Origin: Cutaneotrichosporon cavernicola
Taxonomy: Eukaryota > Basidiomycota > Tremellomycetes > Trichosporonales > Trichosporonaceae
Assembly (NCBI RefSeq): GCF_030864355.1
Contig: NC_083395.1
Coordinates: 1,240,001-1,304,000 of the forward strand
DNA length: 64,000 nucleotides
Direction of reading: 5' to 3'
The notes under the pieces are model-generated. The model was not told where the DNA came from and did no database searches. It saw only the letters and a program-made list of their open reading frames with translations. Positions 22,101 to 33,642 of the stretch are shown one piece after another (the stretch's first letter is position 1; every line of letters begins with the position of its first letter). Made by a program: the position numbers and the translations under genes.

Positions 22101-23105
22101 CCGTTCACGCGACCGGCGGTTCACATCCTCGTTGCGCACACCTTCCTCTTCCTCGGAGGTCGAGTCGTCGTCTTCGTCGGCAGCAGATACATCATCCACA
22201 CGCGCAGGCGCGAGAGGGGAAGAGCGAGGCGGGAGCGTGTGTGACCGCAAGGGCACAATGTCCGGGGCTTGGCGTTCAAGGTCCTGAGATATGCGGAGAA
22301 GCAGTGCGTCTACCGGCGCGGGCGGGTCGGTGGGCTGGGTGTTAGCGAGCGGGACAGCGAAAACAGAGCGGTTAGAAGCGGAGGCGAACGTGACGATGAG
22401 CTCAAGTGCAGCGTGCCGCGTGCGACGTGCAGCTCGGGAGCATAGAGCATGTCAATTTGCCAGCTCTATGTCCGCGTGTGTAGTGTCGGAGCACCGATTG
22501 CGTGCATCGGAATGCAGGGTGGTGAAAATGACTCACACAAGGTGCGGCATCGAACTCGTCCATGACCGTTCGGACGAGGTTCTTATGTCAGCGAGCGCTG
22601 CGGCAGGACATACGTAATACTTCTCGCGCTGGGCGCGGCGAGTCTTCCTCCATGCGGGCTTCTCGGGAGGTAGGACGCCGAGGAGGAGCGAGTATGCGAG
22701 CGGGCGTACAAAAGCCGGTTGGGAGGGGATGCCTGAGGTTAGCGACTGCTGCCGAACTCGGAGACGGGCGGGAGAGGGACAGCAGGGCGGAAGCAGGGTG
22801 GAATGGGGCGATTGGGTGCGCTGGAGTGTGGGAGACGGAGTGGCCGATAGTGTAGAGCTGGATCAAGATGATGGGGGAACGTTCAGGTCGGCAGTGGAGG
22901 TGGCAAGGGAGGCGATATCGAAGACAGCACGCTGTAAGCAGCATGGAAACGTACCTCTCGAACACAGCTTCCGGAGCGCAGTGAGCTCGACGCGCTGCTC
23001 TGTCGCCTCGCGTGTGCCGTCGAGTAAGGTCTGGAACGCGAGATTTCTGGGTCAGCGCGATCGTGAGGAGTCGTACAGTGCGCGCTCATCTTCGCGGTCG
23101 CCCAT
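19130..23105 (-). CDS. TBC RabGAP fused to MTQ2-like eRF1 glutamine methyltransferase
   Basis: Six exons (23105-23077, 23046-22955, 22732-22614, 22581-22537, 22334-19452, 19417-19130) total 3456 nt, or 1151 residues. The N-terminal half is a TBC1D13/GYP6-like RabGAP: GIPSQPAFVRPLAYSLLLGV, the arginine-finger motif ISQDLER, LDPAQPLYTYQWLTSLLTHD and LNTWDYLFSQ. A Ser/Pro-rich linker of some 350 residues follows. The C-terminal 230 residues are a class I methyltransferase of the MTQ2/N6AMT1 type: HVYEPAEDSFILLDALEQD, CVEIGSGSGIAS, VISTDINKYA and the catalytic FNPPYVETEE. The partner family methylates the GGQ glutamine of eRF1. Both halves lie in one 2883-nt open exon with no stop. Separate transcription of the MTQ2 part from an internal ATG near the acidic PEPEPESEPEEP stretch remains possible. 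Confidence 0.85.
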
Positions 23106-23493
23106 GGCGCCGGTGTGTTTACAGGGATGACAGTGATAAGGAGAGAGGGTGGAGAGAAGGAGCGGAGTGATTTGAAGAGAATGTTGGGAGCTTGGGAAAT
23201 GGAGATGGGGTTTAAGATAACGATAGTAGATGAGTGATACGCGTCCTACTCTGGTGGTGGCCCAAACCCTGTCCCAAACCGTGTCCCAAAGCACATGACC
23301 GCGTAGACGGCACCAATTGGGGCTACCAGGGCAGGTCACCATTTGCGAAAAATAACAGGCTTAACCGCACTAACAAGACTCCTGATGCATGCTGCTACAC
23401 GTCTCTACGTCTCTACGTCTCTGCGTCTCTGCGTCTCTGCGTCTCTGCGTCTCTGCGTCTCTGCGTCTCTGACTCGCAGGTACATTAAACTGT
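23106..23493. other. TBC-MTQ2 promoter and NUP192 3' flank
   Basis: This 388-bp stretch lies upstream of the TBC-MTQ2 start and downstream of the NUP192 stop, both on the minus strand. The half nearest NUP192 is occupied by an 8-bp tandem repeat. No gene is seen. Confidence 0.6.
23401..23470. repeat. 8-bp tandem repeat GTCTCTGC
   Basis: Eight full units (two GTCTCTAC, six GTCTCTGC) plus six further bases lie head to tail with no gaps. It starts 23 bp past the NUP192 stop codon, so it is probably transcribed in that 3' UTR. A likely variable-number minisatellite. Confidence 0.95.
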
Positions 23494-26400
23494 CTATTCG
23501 GTTAGGCCACCACACAGCTCGCGTAGCCGGCGCACCAGCATCGCGTAGTATGCGTCGTCCTTGCGGTTCGCGACATCGACGTCGTCCAGTCGGTCCAACA
23601 CGCCGCGGAGGAACGCGGCCACACGTTCTAGGGCCCGCATGCTGACTGCGCCGGGTGCTGCACTGCTCATCCCCGCAGAGCTGAAGCTTAGGCTCAGCGT
23701 AGTTGGGCGTACGCCCTCGCCGCCCGCATCCGCGGTGTAGTACATCATGTGCCGCCAAATGAGGAGGAGGAGGGACTCGATCATGACTGAGGTTAGTACT
23801 ACCACGCACGTGGGCTCACTGGAAATGGCGTTGGTCCTCGCAACGAAGCTAGCCTGCAGCTCCTCCACAGAGCCAGCTTCGAAGCCGGCTGCACCAACAT
23901 CCTCCCCGGCCTCAAGTTTGTCTGCGACGTCGTCATAGGCGTTCGAGACGTCCTGTAGCGTCTCTGCGAGCTCGGCCACATATTCCACGGCTGCCAGGAG
24001 GGATGGTGCGGAACCGATGCGAGCCGCACCGTTCGACCGAGCTGCGTCAACCACGAAGACAGGGCGCGGGGATGACGGGGAGCCAGCCTTGAGCCCTGTG
24101 GTGGTCACTACGAGGTACGCAATGATGACCTGGTTGAGTTGCAAAACCTTGTCCTTCGCTTCCTGGGCGTCGGAGTGGACGTTGTCAGCCCAGGAGGGTT
24201 CAAGGAACTTGGCCGCAAGGAAGAGCACGGAGTGATGGAAGGCGCCAAAGCCCGACGAGCTGCGCACCTCGTCAGGAGAAACCTTGGGAACGACGGCGGT
24301 GAAGAGCGCCACGATGAGGCGCGACTCGTCGATACCCGTACCCGTGATGTAAGCCTGGTTCTCGCGGAGGAGGATGAGGAACGAGTCGCGGTGCGCGCCG
24401 AGGAACGAGAGTGCGTTCTTCTGACCCACAACGGAGGTGTGGGAAAGCACGCGCACGAGCAATTGCAGCGCCGAGATCAGGACGCGGTGCTGGCGCTCGA
24501 CCGCCTCGGCGTTCGATCCGATGGCTGGTTTCAGTTTGACATCGGTGTTCAGTACTCACAGAGGACGTCGTCGTTGAAAGGCGACACACCCATGAAACTG
24601 CATGTAGCCAACGTCTCAAAGACGCCCGCGTCGATAAGGTCGCTTGCGCCTTTCGGCGAGCTCGCGTAGGCCGTAAGGAAAGCGGCGTTGGCCTCGTACA
24701 CCCAGAAAGCGTGGAGGCCGTCTGGGTCCGGCACCAGGCATTCCTGGAGCTGCAGCTCGCGGTCCTTGATGCTGCGCACAAACTGGGCGAGGAACCGGCT
24801 CGTGACAAGCGGCGCGAGGATCACACGGTCGCCAAGTGCGGCGATGCTGGCAAGGAGCGAGAAATACTCCGTCTTCCACACGTCGCGCATGTCCATCGCG
24901 TCCCGGCAGAGGAGCGGGATGAAACGGTCTTTTCGCGCGGCAAGGTCGGTAATGGTCGAACGGCGAAGCGCGCTGTCCCCGCCGGGTACGAGCTGGAGGT
25001 ACTGCGTGATAGATGCGTAGAGGTTACCGCGCACGATCTCGGTAGTACCTGGCTTGAGGACCGCGTCGATGATCTTGGTGAGGACGGTCGACATCTGGTC
25101 AAGCGGGAGGTTGGTAGCGTCGAGTGTCGACAGGGCCGTCATGAGCGTGTTGACCGACATGAGCGCTGCTTCGGAGAGGAGGTCTAGAACGCCGGGTGGG
25201 AGGTCACCGCTCATTCTGTCCAGCACCGCGGAAAGGAGCTCGAAGAGCAGCACCTCTTGCCTGTCCTCGGGCACGTGGTGGAAGAGCAGTGCAAGTGCGA
25301 CTTTGAGAGTCTCGTTCCACGCCTCCAGGAAGTCACCCTTCGCGACAAAGATCTCGTTCTGACGATTCTTGAACGCAAGGCGCGCCAGGATGTACTGCGC
25401 CTCCTTGGCCATTGCGTCCGCCGAAGTGCCCTGAATAACGGCCCCCTGGCGCTCGAGCTGGCGCCGATTCGACTTGAGCGCACGCGCGAGCACGTCGAGG
25501 TCGAACAAGTCTGTCCCTGGCTGCTTGTACTGGTCAAAGTTGAAGTTGTAGTAGAACTCGAGCGTCTTGTCCTGCTGGGCATCGGGGTCCGCCTCGACGA
25601 ACTGGATGTCGATGTTGGAAACGAGGTCGATGAGGAGCGGCGGGCGCTGGTCCTCCTCGTCCTCATCCTCGTCGGCGAACAGCTGCTTTGAGATGTACTC
25701 GGACGACGCACCGTGACCCTCGAACGCAAACGTCTGGATCCCGACCGAAGCGAGGATGAAACGCTGGTAGTTGAGGTACGCTACGAGGACATCGGCCGAG
25801 GTCTCGACCTCGTCCGTGTACGTCGATGCGATGCCAAGCCCCACGACATCGGTAGCCACAGCAGGGCATGTCCGAGGTAACGCCCCGAGTTGCCTCGCCG
25901 GGAAGCCGTCGTACGACTCGGTGTAGGCCATGGTGCTCGGCCCGGTAACTGGGTGCGCGAAGAGCTGGTGGATGAGCTGTACACTCTTGGCAGCGAGGAC
26001 GGGGTGGAGCTGGATCATCGGCGGCTTCTCGTTGAGCTGTTCGAGGATGACCTGGAGGCACGAGCGGCGCGACCCAGGAGCACGAGGGTCTTGCAGACCT
26101 AACTCGCGCGCCCGGAAGTCGAAGCCGAGGAGGAAGTGGGCAATGTTGGGACCCGTGGCATCCGCCGTGTTGTCGACCAGCATATCCAGGATCGCGGATC
26201 GCATCAGGATGGGAAGGTGATCCGAGTCCTCGCCACGGAGGACAGCCTTGGATTCGAGCGCGACGTACTCAGGTGAGAGGTCCTCACCCTCCTCGGACAA
26301 TTTGGATGAGAACGCCTGCGCGATGCGGATCGACTCGTCGGACGAGTCGATGACACCGGCCAAGCGGTTCATGACCTTTGCGTAAACGCCGTGGAACATG

Positions 26401-29041
26401 TCCGCGCTGGAGAAGACAGGCGATTGCGCAAGAGCCGCAATAATCTTGAGGCTGACAAACGCAACGGCATCGTCGCGGTCCCCGACGGAGAAGGCAATGT
26501 TGATGACGTTTGAGAGGCGGTTCAACAGCAAGTGGTCGAGCGACTGGAATCCTAGTGGGCGCTTGAAGCCAGTTGTCGACTGGAGTGTGAGGAGGAGCAC
26601 GTCGCTAAACACGAGCTGAATGTCGAGTATGCGGTGGTAGATGCGGAGCACGCGGAGCAAGCACTCGTTGGCGATGCGCGGCCTGTTAGGGGCCATGGGC
26701 ACAGCACCGTCGACAATGTCGCCAAGCGGCGCGAACACGGCCGGTTCGCTGAGAATCCGCAAGAGGATCAAAAATCCTGGCTGCTCTGACAACGCAGCGG
26801 CGGTGCCACGTGCTGGCGAGAGCAGGTCTGTGAGGTCGAACGTCTGCAGCGCCTTTTCGAAAAACGCCATGATGGCCTGATAGTTGGACCACTGTTCCGT
26901 CGTTGATGCCTGGGGCCGGGACCCCAGAAGAACGCGATCGATCACGTACATAGCCCCGCGGCGGAGGGCACCGTTCACGCGCGCCTTTTCTGAAGGCATG
27001 AGCGCTGTGAGGAAGCCGATGTACGCGCGTGTGAGCGGGTAGAGCCCGAGGTCCTGCTCGGCCAGTTCCATGCGCTGCATCCAGCCGATGGGCTGTGGCA
27101 CGCGGGTCCCCTCACGTACGTCGAGCGTCGGGTCGGCGAACGTAACTCGCTCATAGTTGTCGACCGCTCGCGCAACCACGTCGTCGTCGGCCGAGTCGCC
27201 GCGGCGCTCAACAAACGCGTTGATCGCCTCGAACACGGCCGCCTTGAGGTCGGTTGCGATGTCGCAGTTCACAATGTCGAAGAGAGTCTGGAGCGGGTGC
27301 GGCTTGGACTGGAGGAGTGCGCCGCGGGCAATAGTCGAGTCACGTACCACGTTGGCGAGTAACCGCGTCCACCCGTCGGCGACCAAATACTCGTCGTGGC
27401 TCATGCCTTCGATAGATGTCTGGTGCGTCGTCTTGAGGGTACCGTACAGAGGTGGCATGAGCTCGATGTAGTGCTGGTAGAACTTGAACAGGGCGTTCCA
27501 TGACAGGCGCGTCTCCTTGAATTTTTCGAAGCATTTACTCGCACACTCTGGTCCCTTGGAAATTGCGCACATCAAGTCCCAGAATGCGTCTGGGGGGTAT
27601 GCGGTACGGAGGTCAAGGACAACGCCGGTGAACGACGACTCGTCCCAGAGCGCCGTCGCGCTATCTGGTGGCAAGCGCTGGTATACCGCCGCCATGAGAG
27701 TGAGGAACGACTGGAAGTTCTGGGCCGGTGCGGAGCCTGATGACCGCCGCACGACGCCGACATCCTCCTCCTTGTTCTTGAGCCCACGCATGAAATGGCG
27801 CTGCTTCACGAGCCATCCTACAAGCTTCTGAAGTTGGGCGTAGATGAACGCGTTGTTTTCAGGATCGGAGCGCGTTGCGAGCGCAGTGGTCGGATCCTCG
27901 GGCTCCTCCTCGAGGTGTGCGATGAGATTGGTCAGGAACTTGAACGCCTGGCCGTTCACCGCCTCCTGGAGGTGCCGCTCCGCACCGTTTGCGTCCAGTC
28001 CAACAGCCTGACTCAATGACGCGTCATATGAGACTGCGCTGGCATAGAATACCGCCCAATGCAGCTTGACCGCGTCTTGCAGCTCAGTGCTCTGCCAGTC
28101 CTTCTCGACAAACTGCCATCAGCCCAAGCCACCAACAACCTTACGATGAGGTTGCACAGCACCAGCATGAACTTTGGCAGGCTGGCGTATGTCTGCACTG
28201 TCTCGTCCTGGGGGGTGTTCGCGATTGTTTGCACTGGTGGTGTTGCGGCGATGATGGAAGCCAGAATGGTGCCGACGACTGCATCTGGGCGCGACTTCTT
28301 CAACCACTTGACAATCTTGACCACCTGAGACGTCTTGAATAGGCCGCTCTGACCGAGGGTTGCGATGATGCTCGCGAGGCGGTTCTGCTCACGACGCAGA
28401 CTCGACGCGCGGAAGTTGAGGAGCTCGAACTGGGCACCAGACGCCTGCGTCCGCACGACGGCGTCGAGTCGGCCCTGGAGCACGTCAATCTGGTCAACGG
28501 CAACGTCAGGGAGGAAGCCCTGTGCGCCCTTCTCGCTGAGCAGGTCCTCGACCCAACCGCGAAGCTCGTCAAACGCCACACCCTCCTCGGCATCCTCGCC
28601 GAACGTGATCTTGAGCAGGTCTGTGACAAAGTCGAGCAGACTCTGCAGATACTCGTGAAGCAGGTAGACGGCGATTTCTGGGTCGGACCGCTCGGGGAAT
28701 CTGGGACGCTGCTGGACAGCGTGGAGGGCCAACACGGCGGAGAGGAGGTGGGAGAGGTTGAGTGACTCGGCGATGGTGTTTGTGGTTACGAGGAGCTCGT
28801 CGGTGACGCGAACCTCGACACCGTCGGGAGTGGAGATGGGACTCGTTGCAATGAATTCCTTGTCCTCATTGTTGGGGGTGGGGAGGGCGGTGAGGGCGAT
28901 GATCCACGGACGAGCAGTGTCGAGCTTGTCGAAGAAGCGGCGGAAGACAGATGTGGACGGGCGAGAGGATATGAGGACGAGAAGGTGGAGTAGTTCGGTG
29001 AAGAGGGATGGATCCCACTGCGCGAGTGGGAGCCGCGACAT
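23494..29041 (-). CDS. NUP192: nucleoporin NUP192 (Nup205 family)
   Basis: A scaffold nucleoporin of the inner ring of the nuclear pore, binding the Nic96/Nup93 module. The predicted product is about 1800 residues, as expected for the family, and is alpha-helical throughout. The N-terminal exon starts MSRLPLAQWDPSLFTELLHL and includes LLNFRASSLRREQNRLASII. A short intron near 28113-28144 joins MLVLCNLI to FVEKDWQSTELQDAVKLHWA, a strongly Nup192-like junction. The 3.5-kb central exon carries YYNFNFDQYKQPGTDLFDLD and QLLNRL-type helices. Further short introns lie near 24520-24556 and 23785-23820. The exact exon edges in the last 1 kb are my estimates. It shares a 348-bp divergent promoter with H2A.Z. 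Confidence 0.88.
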
Positions 29042-29389
29042 TGCGGAGAAGGAGGAAGAAGGGAAAGGGGTGTGATGGATGGAAAGGAGGTGAGTTGAGT
29101 TGGGTTGGGTTGTTGGTACACTGGACAAAGTTGTGGTAGTTGGGTGGTTGACTGGGTGAGAGTCTCCACAAGGTAAGCGGAGGCAAATTGAGTGGAGGAT
29201 GGAGGAGATGATGTTAGGTAACACCACGTGATTTTAAAAAGGTAACGGAAGCAAATGTCCCCAGACACGAGGTTGTATCCAAGGTCATTAATGGATCAAA
29301 ACAACCACGTCTCGGCAGTCTACAACTCGATCCCACTACATCCACTCGAGTAACACTTCCATCCAATCCATCCATCCACCAAGCCAACA
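29042..29389. promoter_or_regulatory. divergent promoter of NUP192 and HTZ1
   Basis: Start codons of two outward-facing genes are 348 bp apart. The stretch is AT-richer than the flanks, with short TCCATCCA repeats just before the H2A.Z start. No TATA box or binding site is clear enough to name. Confidence 0.6.
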
Positions 29390-29959
29390 ATGTCATCCAA
29401 GACCACGGGCGGAAAGGGAGGAAAGGCCAAGACATCCTCCGAGGCAAAAGTCCTCACTACCCGTTCATCCAAAGCGGGCCTCCAAGTACGCCTTCCCTGC
29501 ATCACATGAGTCCCCTAACCACCCCACAGTTCCCTGTCGGCCGTATTCACAGGTACGCCCCGCACTAACGCGCCTGACTTTAGGTTCCTTCGTAACAAGA
29601 ACGCCAACAACGTGCGCGTCGGCGCCAAGGCCGCAGTTTACGTCGCCGCCATCATGGAGTACCTGACCGCTGAGGTTCTTGAGCTTGCCGGTGAGCATTC
29701 CACCCTCACCCCAAGCACAGGGAGACAAGCTGATGACAGGTAACGCGGCCAAGGACTTGCGCGTGAAGCGCATCACACCGCGCCACTTGCAGCTGGCCAT
29801 TCGCGGCGACGAGGAGCTCGACCTCCTCATCCGCGCCACCATCGCCGGCGGTGGTGTGCTCCCACACATCCACAAGGTACGTCGCGGGCCCGGCTCCTCT
29901 CATGTCAGACCCTTGTCACCAAGCCGTCAGGCCTCAAGCCGAAGAAGGTTGGGGCGTAG
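29390..29959 (+). CDS. HTZ1: histone variant H2A.Z
   Basis: Replaces H2A in nucleosomes at promoters and boundaries. Five exons sum to 138 codons: 29390-29485, 29530-29552 (23 nt), 29584-29690, 29740-29876 and 29909-29959. The tail is Gly/Lys-rich ([14 protein letters not shown]), followed by the histone fold [40 protein letters not shown] and [21 protein letters not shown]2A.Z-specific features are the short loop insertion (KNANNVRVG), the GDEELD acidic-patch region and the docking segment [12 protein letters not shown]. The C-terminus [12 protein letters not shown] lacks the SQE motif of H2A/H2A.X. The 137-residue length is right for the variant. Confidence 0.95.
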
Positions 29960-30176
29960 GTGTAGTGTATCCGTGTATGTTGCAATCTGTATGGACCCTT
30001 TTCGTTCTTTGGATGCAGGTGATGCTTTTGAGACCCGTCGGGGCCGTAGTGCGGTATGCGCAAACAGAAGAATTGGTGTGGTGCGACGTGGTGCGATGTG
30101 GTGTGATGTGGTGCGCTGCTTAGAATGCTGAGGTGAGATGCTGAGATGAGCGGCGTGTCGTGATGGGCAGAGTGTG

Positions 30177-31378
30177 TCAGCTGGACGACTGTTCGAGCAG
30201 CTCCGTCCGCCGCACCATCTCTTTGAGCCGCTCCCACACGTCGACGCCATTCCACAGTTCGTGTCCGCCTTCAGTCGAAAGTCGAGGGATTCCCCTCCCC
30301 TCGATGGCAAAAGACGCCGCTGTCGTGCCGTAGATGCACGCTGCGTGAGCGCATTGAGGGCCAGATGGTGACTCACCTGCGCGCAAGTCGCGCGTGAGGA
30401 GAAGGCCGGCTAGCAGACCGCCCACAAACGCGTTGCCGCCGCCCGTCACGTCGACGATGTGAGACTCCTCCCCAACCCTCCAGAATGCGGGGACCCAGCC
30501 CTTCCAGTCTGAGGAGAGGGCAAACGCACCGTCCGCACCAGCGCGCACCACAATCGGCGTGGAACAGCGCGCCTGGAAGGCAGCGGCGTTGGCCTCGACC
30601 CCGTCGTCCCGGCCAACGATCGTCTGTAGTTCCAGATGGTTCGGACTGGGTCAGAACTGTAGGCGGCGGACACACCTGAAAACGTCAAAGCGCGCCGCTA
30701 GTGCTGCGTACTCGGCCACATCGGCGTTGGTCTGCCATCAGCTCGCCCTGGCTCCAACATACCCGCACAAGTGGCTCCCATGCCATCTTCCCCTTCCAGC
30801 CTTCCACCTTGAACGCTTCCGCCTCCTCTAAGATTGAGACGGCGCGCTGCGTATCGCACACGACGTGCAGCCAGCTCACCCCTCCAACCGGGCATGGGGG
30901 AAGGTAGTCGCGCGGGGTAATCTGCTTCCTTGGGACGAGGTAGCGAAAGCTCTGGGCCCCCTCGCTGAAGTCAGCCCCTTCGCCATAGGACATACCCAAT
31001 CCGACTGCCAGAGTAGATGTTGAGGGCGCGCGTTGTCACATCTCGCGAGCGGAAGTATACCATCTCACCGAGGCCCTCCAGTTGCTGGCGGAAGGCGGGA
31101 GGAAAGTCTGGCCCGACATCGGCTATGAAGCCGACGTTTGAGGCAGGTAGGAACTGGCGTGCGGCCACCGTGGCGTAGAGGCCACCACCGCCCAACTGAT
31201 ATCAGGCCCACACCTCTTCCTCCAGCTTACGATAGGCTCGTCGGCCGGCACCTCGCGCCCGCCCGCATCGTGTACCGCAAAATGGTCGATGATCAGCATG
31301 CCTTGAATCAGCTCGGTAGGTCGCTTGCTTACCCAGCGTGGCCACCCTCCCTGAGGGGGGAGTGGACTGGTCGAACAT
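30177..31378 (-). CDS. MAK32-type PfkB-fold protein
   Basis: The protein has the ribokinase/PfkB fold and resembles yeast Mak32, a protein needed to keep killer dsRNA whose enzymatic role is unknown. At least five exons; the first starts at 31378 and, after a 31-nt intron, reads MFDQSTPPSGRVATLGMLII. Motifs include GGGGLYATVAARQFLP, VGFIADVGPDFPPAF, FRSRDVTTRALNIYSG and SWLHVVCDTQRAVSILEEA, then the second PfkB signature as DVTGGGNAFVGGLLAG. Canonical kinases have DTxGAGD here, with the last Asp as catalytic base; this protein has Asn. It may therefore not be an active sugar kinase. It is divergent from the Tag1-like gene. Confidence 0.8.
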
Positions 31379-31767
31379 GGCGCACAGACAAGACGTCACG
31401 GAGCTTGTTAACAGGTTGAGAGTTTCAGTCACGAGGCGGCACGGAGATGAAAACCAAGTGGCATTCAACTGAAACCTCAAGACCCTCATGGTTATTGGGA
31501 GGGCCGGTTGCAGCCCTGAAGATGAGATCTCACCGAGGCACTACATGACATTACCTTGTCATCACTTCTCAAGCCCCATCTCTCCAGCTCTCTGACGCTT
31601 CATCACACTCCCTCACTCTGTACAGAGTCTCGACCACTAAATAGGAGACACCCAGACCAATCCCCCCTCAACTCCAGCTACTTCAAGACTGGATGCGCTG
31701 AGAGCACTCACTCACTCCACAGTTTGCCACCCACCCCCCTTCCCTTCTCTGATCGTTCTGTCACACC
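31379..31767. promoter_or_regulatory. divergent promoter of MAK32-like and Tag1-like genes
   Basis: This 389-bp stretch separates two outward-facing start codons. The half near the plus-strand gene is CT/CA-rich (repeated CACTC, CTCTC). No specific element can be named. Confidence 0.55.
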
Positions 31768-33554
31768 ATGCCCTCAGCCAAGGCCAAAGGCAAGGCCCGC
31801 GCCGACCCGCCTAGCGAACGCACACCACTCCTTCCAAGTACCTCCTCCTCGTCCTCAGGCCCTGTCTATGATCAAGCGCCCCCGCCCCGACGCCGCCGGT
31901 GGGGGGTTTACGCGTCACTCGTAGCCTTTTTCGCAGGTGCAGGCTTCATAGCCCTCCTGGCTGCGAGCTTTGTTCCTTCGGAGCGTGAAATCCAGGACCT
32001 CCCAGAAAGCTTCAAATATGACTCGCCCACTCTGAACATCCTCAACATCGGCGATGACGGAGTGCACGTCAGCGTCACCCTAATGGGTGGTCTCGACACC
32101 TACTCCGCGCTCGCAGTTGACGGGCGCCGCGGCCAGGGTTGGTGGCAGAGCGTGCGGCGGGGCGCAGCGCACGTTCTCCCTCTTCCTGACAGCGTTCGGG
32201 TCACCATCCCGCAGCTACAGGTATACCCGCGCGGCGGGGGTCTGCCACTCCTCAACGTCAGCCTGCCTGGCGAGATTCTCGTTCCGCTCGTGCGGGGAGA
32301 CGAGCTCCGTCCTTTGGCGGTAGAGGCGCTCGGGGCCCCGATTGCGTCCGTCGGCGAGATTTGGACCTGGGCGCAGAAGGCATGGGCCGCGGGCGACGCC
32401 GAGGTCGTCCTTGGGGTTCCAGAGGCGCAGGCCCGTCTCCTCGGTATTTCGTTTTCGCAGACCGACCTCGCGTTTCCTCTCAAGTTTGACGGTGAGTTGT
32501 TTCCAGACGGCGCTGAAGCAGTGCCCCGTTCGTTCGCACTCTGATCCCAGTGCCTGCGCTCCCAAACTTCCCCAAGCCTGGCAAGAAGCTCAACCTGAGC
32601 AAGCTCGTCACGCTGCACAACTACACGTTCAACAATGCGGACGGTCTGCGAATTGCGGCACTCGCCGCACTTCCGAACCCGGGCCTCGGCGAGATCCCCT
32701 TCCCGCTCCCCTTCGCGATTGAGTTCGAGGGCACGCGAATGGCCGAGGTTGTCGCACGCACCGCTACAATCTCTAGCGAGAAGATCGAGCTGGCGCTCGA
32801 GGGCGATATCGTGGCGGCTTCGGCTGCGGGATCGTCGGACGCACTAGGCGACTTCCTACGCCGCTTCCTGCACGGTCAGGACTCACCAATCGTCGTGCGC
32901 GGCCTGCACGACATGCCCCGGAGATACCGGGGACCCTCGCCGCCACAGTTCGTCCTCCAGACGCTACCCAGCCTCACTCTGGACCTCACGTTCCCTGCGC
33001 CTCATCCTGCACCGGATATTGTCCGCTCTGTCACCGTCGAAGGGATGAAGTTTGGCGGCGGGGAGGTGATAGAGGCGAGCGGCACAGTTGTGGCGCTTGT
33101 GCAACTCCCGCCCGGCCTTGAGAGTGTGGACCTCGACGTCTCGTCCATCCAGCCAGACGTGTTCATCTTCGACGGCTCTTCGAATGGGCACGACGACCGG
33201 CCCGATCCTCATAACCCACCTGAAGGCGCATTCGCCCGCATCCATCCGGCGCACTACCTCAACGCCACGACGGCGCGCTCCGACGACCCTGCGACGCCCG
33301 ACGCTCTGGTGGTGCGCGCTCCCTTCGAAAACGTGCCACTCGACATACTCGAGGGGCGTGAGGGTCTCTTCCGTGGCTTCGTCAGCAAGGTGATCTTCAA
33401 GGGTGGGGCGAACGCCGGCATCGGTGGCGTGGTGGACGTGCGTGCGGATCTGGGCGTCGGGGACGACATTGAGATCGGCGACCTGCCAGTCACGGGCGAC
33501 TTCTGGGTCGGGCGCTCGGCCCGCATGGCTACTCTGCATAACGTCGTTTGGTGA
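31768..33554 (+). CDS. Tag1-like vacuolar membrane protein
   Basis: A single-pass membrane protein with a short cytosolic N-terminus and a large lumenal part, about 576 residues. The N-terminus has a dileucine-type sorting signal (RTPLLP), a basic PPRRRR patch and one transmembrane helix (residues of about 48-68: YASLVAFFAGAGFIALLAAS). The lumenal region reads SPTLNILNIGDDGVHVSVTL, followed by repeated LEA2/Ig-like strands (VTLHNYTFNNADGLRIAALA, TLPSLTLDLTFPAP). One 54-nt-scale intron (from about 32492) keeps the frame. The architecture matches yeast Tag1 (YLR173W), a vacuolar protein that signals the end of autophagy. The family call rests on architecture and modest local similarity, so the function is inference. 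Confidence 0.65.
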
Positions 33555-33642
33555 GGCTACTATGGTTGTAGATGTATACTATGTAGAATATCTATCGCAC
33601 GCACTGGCGCTTGGCTCTTTCGTTGCCGCGCGCCGCGCCCCC

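Noticed and set aside
31202..31489. upstream extension of the MAK32-like gene in another frame
   Set aside because: A 31-nt intron from the MFDQSTPP start joins directly to the conserved VATLGMLII segment, so the longer frame is not needed.
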